DNA from: Cucumis sativus
Taxonomy: Eukaryota; Streptophyta; Magnoliopsida; Cucurbitales; Cucurbitaceae
Assembly: GCF_000004075.3 (NCBI RefSeq)
Contig: NC_026660.2
Coordinates: 21,641,498 to 21,705,497, forward strand
Direction of reading: 5' to 3'
DNA length: 64,000 nucleotides
The translations under genes and the position numbers were made by a program. Numbering within the stretch: position 1 is the stretch's first letter; every line of letters begins with the position of its first letter. The notes under the pieces were generated by a model. That model worked only from the letters and a program-made list of their open reading frames with translations, did no database searches and was not told where the DNA came from. Below are positions 33,296 to 44,034 of this stretch, piece after piece.

Positions 33296-35364
33296 GCTTA
33301 TAATCCTACAAACAATTATAATTCATAACATATAAACTGTAATATGCAAGACTATTGTGATCAACTCAATATAAGGTCCTAAACAATTTGTGGTTCAAAT
33401 ATTGGACAGAAATTTGGCCTTTTAAATGAATGATCTCAAGCCCATTCTTTTGCATGAGGGACTCGTTTGTGGGCTTTTAATTTTGATCTTTATAGTGAGA
33501 CTTTTGAAAATAAACCAAAAAAGAAAAAAAAAACTTTAGAAATGTGGGAAAATGTGAGACGTTTTAGATGATCGATTGACCCAAAAACGACTTAAATTAT
33601 ATGAGCATATAATTAATATTAGATTATCTAATACTTCTCACTAATGAACTTGTAATATGTAGAGTATACAATAAGTAGAAATCAATACTAATTAAAGAAA
33701 TTAACTCAAAATAATTATAACCCCTAACAACCTGACTTTCTATTCAAATATATCTTCATTGTTAGATTATGATGTTTCATATTTATGGTCTGAATCACAC
33801 TCGTAAATAAACTCTGCTTTTTCTCTTCCTTCTTCTTCCTCTCTTTCATTCGAACACTCGTAAATTATTATTATTTTTTTTAATCTTTCCATGTAGATAA
33901 CTATTGTGCTAATATTTGGTTAAAACTCAACAAGAGAAAGAGAGGAGAAATAGTGTGAAGAAAAAAGAACGATATGAATATTGAAACTTTAAACTGTTTT
34001 TAGTATAATTATATCCAAAATTAATATTGAAATATACATGTCGTTGTGACTGTTGTAAAATTGTTAAGGGGCGTTTGTAAAAATAGTAAAAGAAATTATG
34101 ATAATAGAACTTATGTCATTACATTTTATAAGTTGCAAAAAGTAGCAAATTTAAAAGTCGAGTTAACCCTCTAATAGCGGTTTGATATCACTAATTATTT
34201 GTCATATTTGTCATATTCGCAATATGAAAAGAAAAATGTGTCATTGACTGTTTTTTCTAAATGTTATTTTCATTTGATACAATTTTCTTCTTTTTAATAC
34301 ATAAATAGATAATGTTAAATTTCTCTCGTTTAAATTAGTATACAATATAAAAGTAGAATCTTTTATTTCTCCAACTCCAAAAGTAAGCATAATCGAACGA
34401 ATATAAAATTCAAAGTTAGAGGTTCAATCCTCACATTCCACGTATTATTTTAAAATTTGTTATCTTTTAAGAAAAATCATTTGTTATTTATAACTTTGTT
34501 GGTTTAAGATCTTGTTCTTGTAACAATTTAAACGTTTGGTTTTGGTTTATTTGAAAACCAAGTTTACTTCCTCTATGTTGAAAGTACAATAGTTAGGTTC
34601 TTAAATAAATTTCACAAAGAAAAAGAAGTTTAAAAATGATGTTGATAGTTTTCAAATTTGCCTTATTGTTAATTGTTAGGTTGATATAACAAAACAAGAA
34701 ATTTAGAATTAAAATAAATTTTGATAGATCTAGTTTTTCAAAATTAAAACCCCAACAATGAACGTATGGGAAATTGTTAAGATATTCATTCTAAAGTCTT
34801 GAACATTGATTAATATCGAAGGTTCGAATCAGAATATGTTCTATCATCGTCGTTATCACGAACATTTTTAAATATGTTAAAATAAATTCAAATATTTACA
34901 AAATTTAAAAAATTACTGATACGGATAGATTTTTATTATTGTCTCGCAAAAGACATTAAAGTGAATTAATGAATGTCTATCATTGTCCATTATGATAAAA
35001 AAATTAACAATTTTGTTATATTTTAAAATAATAATAATTATTATTATTGTTATTTTGAAAAATAAAGAAATTGCTTAATTATTGTTGATGACATGTTTGT
35101 TTGGGAGTTGTTTTCAACTTTTTTTTCTTTTCTTTAATTATTTTTGTCATTTTTAAAATTTCTAAAAAAAACAGACCTTTATAAAGGGAACTAATTAGGT
35201 TTGAGGAACATTTTTAAAATAGTAAAATAAAATAAAATATTTTCAAGCCCTCAAATATCATTTATTAATTATAAATTTTGTAGATCAAATAGGTATGCAA
35301 AATTAAAAATTGAAGGCTAAACTTGTAATTTAATTTAAATATAGTGTTGTATCATTAAATGAAG
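33296..35364. other. Intergenic with repeat copies, no gene seen
   Basis: The stretch includes a family B repeat (34070-34300) and a family A-like patch (34860-35010). The phrases 'GGTTCAATCC' (about 34423) and 'AGGTTCGAATC' (about 34820) look like tRNA B boxes but have no matching A box at the right distance. Confidence 0.45.
34070..34300. repeat. Dispersed repeat family B, copy 1
   Basis: Marked by 'AGTAGCAAATTTAAAAGTCG', 'CCTCTAATAG', 'TCATATTTGTCATATTCG', 'CAATATG' and a 'TTTTTTCTAAATG' tail. The same ordered words recur at about 49440-49540 (partial), 51630-51770 (diverged) and 54795-55000 (close match). No protein is encoded. Confidence 0.6.
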
Positions 35365-35448
35365 GTGGAAAAGAGAGTGAAAAGCAAGGACGCAAATTAT
35401 GTGGTGGAGACCGTGCATGATCTAATAGGAACAATTTCAAAGATATGA
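35365..35448 (+). pseudogene. Pseudo-exon copied from the last exon of the HAD phosphatase gene
   Basis: The frame V-E-K-R-V-K-S-K-D-A-N-Y-V-V-E-T-V-H-D-L-I matches the start of exon 8 of the gene at 41141-43077 (VGKTVKSKEADYVVETVHNL). Even the splice-acceptor context GAAG/GTG is kept. The Trp of PEIW is TGA here (35446-35448), after which similarity fades, though 'GATGAAT' words persist near 35480. No other exon of that gene was found nearby. It is therefore a truncated duplicate 7.5 kb from its source on the same strand, not a functional gene. Confidence 0.75.
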
Positions 35449-38394
35449 GCGAAAGTCAAATCTAATCGTAAGGATAGAACGATGAATTGGAAATTTGAGG
35501 TGAGGATATAAAATACTAAAATATGTCAATAAAGAAAAACATATAAATAGAATTTTAATTTTTAATCAATTTCCTTAGTATCTCCTTTTTCAAAACAAAA
35601 TAAATAAATAAACAGAAAGAAAAGTCTATCATTCTTGTCTACAAGAATTAATATTAGTTTGTTTTTATTTGGGTATTTTGTTTTTTTAGAGAAAATATCT
35701 CCGTTGTTTATTTGAATTATGGAAATGTTGGATGTGAAATGTGAATTATTTTCTCTTACGTTTGTGGAAAATGAAATTTTGAATTTCGATAATCTCTTTT
35801 TTTTTTTTAAGTTTAAATTACAACCATTTTTAATGTAAGCGATTTATATTACTACGATCGTCAAAGTTTGAGGTGCATTGTCAAGTTTTGAGATTAAAAA
35901 TGATTTTTTCTTCAAAATGTTAACGTAGTTTATAAATTTATTGTTAAATTAGGAATATCGATAAATTTAAGTCACGAAGCTTATCAGTAATCGACTATAA
36001 CACTAGTAAAAGAGTATATCAACAATGGATTTTAGGTTTAGATATTATTTAGTTCCTCAACTTTGTATGTTTTTTTATTTTAGTATTTAAACATTTAAAA
36101 ATGAATGTTTTTTTTATTTTTAAAAAAATAAAACTTATTTTAGTTCACGTTGTTAATGATTACGTGGCTTCTATATTTTTTTCATATGATTAGACTCAAA
36201 TTCATCGCGTTACTTAAATTGATAAATAACCAAAAAAAATTATTAATTTATTCTATAAAATCTGTTGTTCAAACACAAAAGTCATAATCAACGTATTTTT
36301 CAAACTCAAATCTCTCACATTTTTTCGTCACCTCTCCTACCCTCTATTATTATCTTATTTGACAGCTCAGTCATCCATACATTTATGACTTTAAAAAAAT
36401 GTCATAAACTTAACTAAAATTACCCATAAAAAGAGGCCAATTAAAAGTATTTAAATATGATAAAAGAAAAAAAGAAAAGATAATATAATTTAAATAATTG
36501 CAAATAGAGATAATGTTGGAATTGTTGTTGCTGACCTGTCTATCCAACTACTCTTTCAATTTCTTTAATTTGTTTATATCTCAACTCACAATAACCAAAA
36601 TTATTACAATTTTTCAACTCCATCATCTACCAATTTTGGAGATGGAAAATAAATACATTTATTTTTTTATTCATGCAATTTGATTTTTCATTTTGTGAGA
36701 TAAATATTTAGTAAGTTTGATGATTAAAAAAAATGGAGTTCTCCATTTTGAAATCTAAACTCTATATTTGTTACTCAACCAAAAAAAAATTGTATTTAAA
36801 ATTTCTCTAAAATATACTCTACACAAAATTAAATGTATTATAGTTATGGATTGAAATAAAATTTAATTTTATATGCATACAAAATTTGGAAGTTTATGAG
36901 AGATTGTAAAATTGAAATTTTATTTCCTAAGTCATTTAAAGTTGAAGAATTTTAGAAAGTTCAAATACCTAATTTATAGTTTATCTTTTAACTTTGGATT
37001 GACGTTGACATTATTATATTTATATATGTGCTATCTTAGTGTAAAAACACTATAGCTACATATACATCATAAACCATAACGTATAAATTTATAACTAAGT
37101 CGATTTAGGTATAAACAAAGTGAAAACTTTAATAAAATAAATAAACAAACAAACAGTAACAACAATAGTAGTTGACAGTAATATATAACTTATTTGCTAA
37201 TTTTCAATTAGCTAAAGTTAAGACTATTTTAAAATTCTCTTGATTTGCTAACTATAATAGTTTTGTTTAGTTTACACATCAAACATATTTATTTCACTGT
37301 AACTCGACTTGAATAATCAATTTCTTGTCGCAAACACTCCATGATATCCATCAAATTATTGGTTAGTTTTGTACATATTTAAAAAAAGTTTTAATAAGGA
37401 TAGCGATGGGGTTACGTAACACAAATATATAAGGTGACAATCCACGTCACATCGGCCAATTAATAATGGAAGACCCAAAGTTGTTGCTTAATTGGTTAAA
37501 GCAATTAATTAAGAATGTGTTTTACTTTAATAAGTTCAATTATTTTATGAATACGTCATTGCTAAATATATATGAAAAGACAAGGGAGGGTTTCGTTTTC
37601 CCTAACACCTCGTCCCAAGCAAGAGAGTTAGTGATAATCGATAAGTGAAGCAATAATATAATAAGAGTTAAGTTTATATGTTGTTGTTTTCTAAAATTTT
37701 CATCTTATCAGATTGATTGCTTTGGATTTTGTTTTCATTTCTCTCTTTTTATATTGTCTCTTTTTTGGGTTTTTTTAATGTTTATGGTATATTCCACATT
37801 AATATTATAATCTAAACATTATTTATTTTGGTTTCTATTATTTCTAACAAATTTTTTTATAAATATAACCAACAAGATTAAAAATTGCATGAAGTCGACT
37901 ATTTTTAAAAAAATATTTCAGTTTTGTTATTTCTTTCCATGATCTTTTTTCTATTCTTTTACCATTTTTTTAAAGTTATTATTTGGTTCGATCTATTTTT
38001 TTATATTTTTAATATGTTATTTAATTGTTCAAGATTGTATGTCAAATTAAAATATTTTAAAAATATTCATGAGGATATCACAAATTTAAATGATCACGTA
38101 CCAAAAAATATTGAAAACAACCGTTTACACTTGGCTATACAAATTTAAAAGATCAAACTTAAAGTCGGTTGGGATTGCGTATGAAAAAAAAAGTTCTTTT
38201 AAAATACATTTTTTATAAAATGAGTTTAAAATCTAAACACTTACATGTTTTGTTTGACCTCTTTATAAACGTTTGTATGCAAAATTGTGTTTGATTTGTC
38301 TTATACTATCAATGTTTATACTTAGGTCAAATTACCATAAAAGACTATTAAACATTAGGAACTAATTTCATAAAAGACATATTTTAAATCTTTT

Positions 38395-38560
38395 TTTAAA
38401 ATTTAAACAATCTTGGTACACGATCGCGTATCAAATATATTGCATGCACTAAGTGCCAATTAATCGCAAGTTGATAGAGGCATTTTTTGTATTTGTTTCA
38501 TTGTGGGCTGAACTTTTTCTGTTTTCGAAATTGTTTGAGTGTATATATTTTACCGTTTTA
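38395..38560 (-). repeat. Dispersed repeat family C, copy 3 (reversed)
   Basis: On the plus strand it reads 'TTGTTTCATTGTGGGC' and 'CTGTTTTCGAAATTGTTTGA', which is the reverse complement of the first 60 bases of the copies at 5560 and 30960. A 'CACGATCG' word also lies beside it, as in the other copies. Confidence 0.5.
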
Positions 38561-39604
38561 TTTTATTTTTAAAAATACTCCTACTTGTAAATGTATATAT
38601 GTGGATACTTAATCAAATGAATGAAATAGGAGATCAAATGTATGAGTTGATAATATAAAAATTGTGCTCATTATGACAATTATTTATATAACATTGGAGT
38701 GTGGTTTAGTTAGTAATTTAATAACAAATCTATGGCTATGAATGTTATATATATTGAATTTTAATTTTTTTAAACAAGTTAACTTATATTGTGTTAAAAT
38801 TCTTATGAAAATAAATATATGAAATAGTAACATAGAAATCTTAAAAACTCATATAATAAAAGAGGTATACACAACTTTAAAAATTTTCAAACATTTTAGA
38901 ATAATCTCATAATTTCATATACTTTGACATTTTATTCTATTAGAAGGCCAATGAAACAATTCAAATACAACTCAATTTCAACAAAATAAATGACTCTTTA
39001 AAATGTTGTTGAAATAGTTTTCCTACAATAATTTGTCTTTAAAGAAAAGTAAAAACAAAAAGTCACGTTTGAAATGGTAAATGTATACGAAATTGAGTTG
39101 ATGGTGCTAAAACTATAAAATCTAGTCAATTTAAGCACAAATCTCCTTCCATCAAAATACACTTCAAAGTTCATCAAATCCTTCAAACTCACATGTTAGA
39201 ACTAACTTTTAGGGATACATTGTAAATTAGTCAATTTAATGTTTAATAGGTGATTTGACATAAAGGAGCTAATTATTAAGAGGTGAAAATTAAGATAGAA
39301 TTAATTAAAAAGAAAAAAAAATAAAGGATGAACTAAAATTTAAAATAATTTCAACGAACAAGCATAAAATAATAATTAGAAAATTATTTTAAAAATAATA
39401 AAATAAACTAAAATATTTACTAAATTAGTTAAATTTCATGGATAGTACAACAAAATATTTATGTCATGCACCACAATTCTTCTCTCCTTTTCTACAATTT
39501 TTTTTTGTCACTCGTTCTATATTTGAAAACATCACTATAAAATATTACTTTACTGTTTAATTTCAAATATTTTCAACGTTTAAATTTATAATAATAATAA
39601 ATAA

Positions 39605-39815
39605 TACAATATGGGTAAAAGCAGAAGAGGCAGAAATGAAATGGGTTTGGGAGGGCGCACGTGGGTGGTTATGGTTCGTCCAAAAGGTCCGAGTTGGACA
39701 CGTGGTTCAAAACGGCGTAGGTTCATCTCGTCCAAACCTAACCTTCATCAACCTTCAACATCAAACCGCGTGGCCTGGGCCCCGTTCCAACTCGGCACAC
39801 CAAATCCACATTTTT
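39605..39815 (+). other. GC-rich island with two CACGTG boxes and a 69-codon frame
   Basis: The island contrasts sharply with flanks of about 80 percent AT. It contains GCACGTGGG and ACACGTGG, both G-box/ABRE-type words, about 45 bp apart. A frame of 69 codons (ATG at 39611) is basic and Arg/Gly/Pro-rich with no recognisable domain. I do not call it a gene; a detached promoter fragment or transposon piece is equally likely. Confidence 0.3.
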
Positions 39816-41070
39816 TTTAAAAAAGTTCTTTAGTCTTTTAGAATACCAATCGAAGAAATTACTTTTAAATATATTATGACATACAAAATTTGGCTAATAA
39901 TTCTACACCCTCATTATACCTTTTCCTACAAATTTATTAGAAAAATTATCACAAATTTAACAGAAAAAAAAAAACACAATGTATAACAAAATTTTATATT
40001 CTATAAATAATAAACATTTATAGATATTTATATGTTTTATCAATGACATTGATTGACAATTTATTGTTGACATTATTATTTTTGTAATGCATTGCAATTG
40101 AACACATGTTTTAAAGTAATTAATTGAATAGTCAATGTCTTGCCACATGTGCCCATATTGTTGTTGTTTGGATATGTGATACAAAAATAATTAAAATTGA
40201 ACACATGATTTTGTCGGTTTGATGTATTTTAAAAAATTAATCGATTGAAAATATGTGATAGAAATACAACCAAAAAAGCTTTTAAACAAAATTTAGTAGA
40301 ATAGTACTATAGAGTGTGAGAATATCGTTAATAATTAACTTGAGGTATATTTTTTTTCCAATCTATTTTGATCAAGTGTGCCAAAACTAACCTAACAAAA
40401 CCAACCGAGTTTAGAAAAATATATAAATCAAAGTTAGGATGAACTCAAAGTTTACTGCCCATTTTTATATTTAACCCAAATGCATTTTAAACCAAACCCT
40501 AAATGAATATGAGGTAAGTTGCTTATGTAATGTTGATTTTCTCGAATACCTTTGATTTAATATATATTTGAAAGTTAGGTGGCTTTAATAAAATACAACA
40601 AAATGTGAGACCTTATCAAAACTTTATCAAATTATTTTTTGTCTCAAACTTTGAAAAATAGGTGCATTTTGTCCTTAAATATTAAAAGATGTATCTTCTT
40701 AGTACTTAGGTATTTTAGAAACGAGTTTAAAAAGTTTAAATTAACACACATATTCGAAAGACTAAAAAAAAAAGTAATTTTTTTAAGAATACTTTAATCC
40801 CTAATTATAAAATCGAACTGTATAAATTTATACTAATACTAAGTTTTAGAGAATAAAGTTATGTTTGAACGAGAAATGAATTAAAAATACCACGTTTTAA
40901 AAGAATACCAAAATTACATTAAAGTATAGAGACCAAAATAGTATTTAAATAGGGGTGGGTTAAATTAAAAAAATTAAAATACTAATAAATAAATAAATAA
41001 AAATTAGGAGTCTGAGTCAGCATGCTTACACTCGTCTTTATCCACGCGCATTATCCCTTCCGTCCTTCCC

Positions 41071-41079
41071 TATATATAT
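41071..41079 (+). promoter_or_regulatory. TATA box of the HAD phosphatase gene
   Basis: TATATATAT lies 62-70 bases before the ATG and is followed by a C/T-rich leader, a usual layout for plant core promoters. Confidence 0.55.
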
Positions 41080-41140
41080 TCCTTCTTCTCCTCTCTCCCT
41101 TCTTCGCTCTCTCTGTTTTTCTATACCTCTCTTTTCAATC

Positions 41141-43077
41141 ATGGCTTTTTCTTTCGACTGCCTCATTTTTGGTATCTTCTTCTTCTTCCTCTCCTTCTCC
41201 ATTTGCGATATTTGAAGGTTCAAGATTTTGTGACTCTGTTTTTTCTTTTCTTTTTTTCATATAGATTTAGATGATACTCTGTACCCATTCAACACTGGAA
41301 TTGCTACTGCTTGCAAGAAAAATATTGAAGGTCTCTCAAACAACTGTTCTATTTTGTTCTTAAACATTATACCACTAGTCTATAATTAAATTAATTTAAG
41401 TATTGAAATTGGGTTGTTGACAGATTTTCTGATTGAGAAATGTGGATTCCCAAAAACCCAAGCTCCCATTCTTCGAACAGAGCTTTTTAAAACATACGGC
41501 AGTACTCTGGCTGGTTTGCGAGTAATTCTCATCATCATTGATCAAATTTAAATCTTCATTAACGAAACAAGCATAACTCTAAATTGTGTGCTGATTTTCT
41601 TTATTTGTGTGTTTGATCCTGTGTACAGGCATTGGGATATGACATCAAAGCCGATGATTACCATGGGTAAGACTTTTATTGAAATTATTATTTTTTATTT
41701 AGGAAAAAGACAAGCGATGAAGCTATAATTGTTGAATATAAACGTTTTTATCTTTTCTTTTGGTCATGGGTTGATAGTTTCGTGCACGGGAGGTTGCCGT
41801 ACGATCGGATCAAACAAGATTTTCAGCTCCGTCGCCTTTTACTCTCCATTCCTCAAAGAAAAATCGTAAGTTCACTTCAGGTTACCACTTTTAGAACAAA
41901 AAATCTATTTCACTTTCCTCTGTTACTTTTTAAAAAATTAATGTTGATGGTTACTTGTTGATGAATCGGTAGATATTTACGAATTCGGACATGATCCACG
42001 CAACGAAAGCGCTAAGCCGACTTGGGTTAGAGGGTTGTTTTGAGAAGATCATATGCTTCGAGACAATGAACCCAAATCTTCCAAAGGCGACTCGACCAAA
42101 TGAGTTTCCGATCCTTTTGAAGCCATCGTTGGACGCGATGAGAATCGCACTTGATGTCGCCGATGTTGACCCTCGTCGTACGGTATGCATCGTCTTTGCC
42201 AAAAGTAAAATCTGTGATATTTTGTGAGAAAAGTCAGTGACCAACTAGACGCATTCATTTAGTTGTTTGTTGATTTGTGTTGTTGACGTTGGCAGTTGTT
42301 TCTTGACGATAACATCCGCAACATTGCTGCCGGCAAATCCCTCGCCCTTCGTACTGTTTTGGTAACAATTCTCTATACTTAAAAACAGTTCATTCTAAGG
42401 CTAATCAAAGCTTTATTTTTTAACATTTAACTCGACCTAAGATACTTCAGTGGTACAAATTACAATCTAACATCATCTTTTCTTTTGCTATGAGTTGGTA
42501 TCTATTGAAACAATCTGTCTTCTTTATGATTAACAAATAATTGATCATAAGTCTTTTTAAATTATGAAAATGCTTAATTATTACTTTGACAATCACATGC
42601 AAATAATCTTAATTTTATAAGTCATCAAGAAGCTGTCTAATTGGTAATTTGTGTGTGTGTGTTGGAAAGTCAATTTATTTCAATTAATTGGAAAAAGATA
42701 TATATTTTTTATTAAACAACACGTGGCGTCTTTTTGTTTGTTGTTTGGAAAGTACATCATCATCTAAATAGTGGAGCCACGTCATCAATATCCATTTGAA
42801 AGATAATTTAACAAATATTGTCCATCACAAATTTGTAATATGAGATCGTTGATATTTGGTATGAATTTCATTGAAAAATGTAATTTGTACTATGTTGAAG
42901 GTGGGGAAGACAGTGAAGAGTAAGGAAGCGGATTATGTGGTGGAGACGGTGCATAATCTAGTACAAGCGATTCCAGAGATATGGATGAATACAGATTTGG
43001 ATGGTGATGATGAAATGATGAATCGGAGCCGAAACGATGTTGATTCAATTCATATGGCAGCAACTGTTGGTGCTTAA
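41141..43077 (+). CDS. HAD-superfamily phosphatase, SDT1/pyrimidine 5'-nucleotidase type (eight exons, 257 aa)
   Basis: Exons: 41141-41171, 41265-41330, 41424-41521, 41629-41666, 41778-41865, 41973-42182, 42296-42361 and 42901-43077; all introns are GT-AG and the frame is intact. HAD motifs are all present: motif I DLDDTL (residues 11-16; Asp11 the nucleophile, Asp13 the general acid), motif II Thr110 in IIFTNSD, motif III Lys157 in LLKPS, motif IV Asp181-Asp182 in LFLDDN. An alpha-helical cap lies between motifs I and II. The layout fits the family of yeast SDT1/PHM8, called 'suppressor of disruption of TFIIS' in plants, whose members dephosphorylate pyrimidine or other nucleoside monophosphates; the real substrate here is unknown. 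No targeting peptide is seen, so the cytosol is likely. The acidic tail (DLDGDDEMMN) is less conserved. The last exon has a broken copy at 35365-35448. Confidence 0.93.
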
Positions 43078-43171
43078 ATTATTTCTCTTTTTTGTACATA
43101 TGTGGTCAGTTTGATCAAATGTATAAACCCCTTAGCAGGGTGTCAATGAATGTACAAAATGGCATAATATA

Positions 43172-43177
43172 AATAAA
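43172..43177 (+). terminator. Poly(A) signal of the HAD phosphatase gene
   Basis: AATAAA lies about 95 bases after the stop codon. Confidence 0.5.
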
Positions 43178-44034
43178 GTATATGAAAATATACTTTTTGA
43201 TCGATTTCAATCAATTTCTTGTCTTTGTCAATAAGGAGCTAATTTTTAATTTTTTTGTATTGTTCCAAAACCGAATCTTGTGGTATCATTTTTGTTTTTT
43301 CAACCTTTATCTATGTAGTAGATGCTATTGTTTTTATTTTATGAAAAAAACTATATGATATGTAGATGTAATGACATGGACATTTTGAGATTTTTAATTA
43401 GGAGTCGATATTCTATGTTATGAAATTTTCAAATCGAAACATTTTAATCTAGAAATAATTTTTTTTAAAAAAAACAAATATAATATCAAATACTATTCTA
43501 CTTTAAACATAAAAAAGACTAGAAAATATATTAAGAATATTTTTTTCATTTTTTCACAAGAAATAACTTTACCACCAACAAAACCAAAAAAGCTAAAAAA
43601 ATTGATAGGGGGTTTGATGCATTCTTATTCCAAAGATGTGAGCTGACACATTTTGGTTATTGTCGAACATGAAAGAAGAATATATTTCTTATTCCATTGT
43701 CCCAAGTCCTTGGAGAATTAAGGAAGGAAGGCATTTTAGAAATACTTTCAATTGTCACAAAATTCAATATTTTAACTATCTCCAAACAATTAGACTCAAC
43801 CTGAATGTTGAATAGATTGAATGATAAAATACTTTTGAGTCGAAAGCATATTGACATTATTACTTCAAGAATCATCACCTCACAACAACAGAGAACAGAG
43901 AATGAACTAAAGACGAGCTAGACCTAACTAGGTATTAAGGATTCTAAACTTAGGACGAAAATGAAATATTCTTTCATTATTCAAATACAATTTGTAGCCT
44001 CACACAATCTCAAAATAAAAAGAAGAAGAAAATG
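43178..44034. other. Intergenic between convergent genes, no gene seen
   Basis: The 3' flanks of the HAD gene and the lipoxygenase gene meet here. There is no exon and no obvious repeat end. Confidence 0.45.

Larger units (their letters stand above)
35500..41070. other. Long AT-rich intergenic region, no gene seen
   Basis: Only low-complexity frames. It includes a family C repeat in reverse orientation (38395-38560), an A-like repeat (39950-40070) and a short GC-rich island (39605-39815). Confidence 0.5.

Noticed and set aside
34415-34435. GGTTCAATCC, tRNA B-box-like
   Set aside because: No A box or cloverleaf stems at the correct distance; not a tRNA gene.
37466-37648. 60-codon frame after an ATG with a tRNA-like phrase
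   Set aside because: No recognisable domain, no splice or promoter support, and the tRNA-like phrase lacks a B box.
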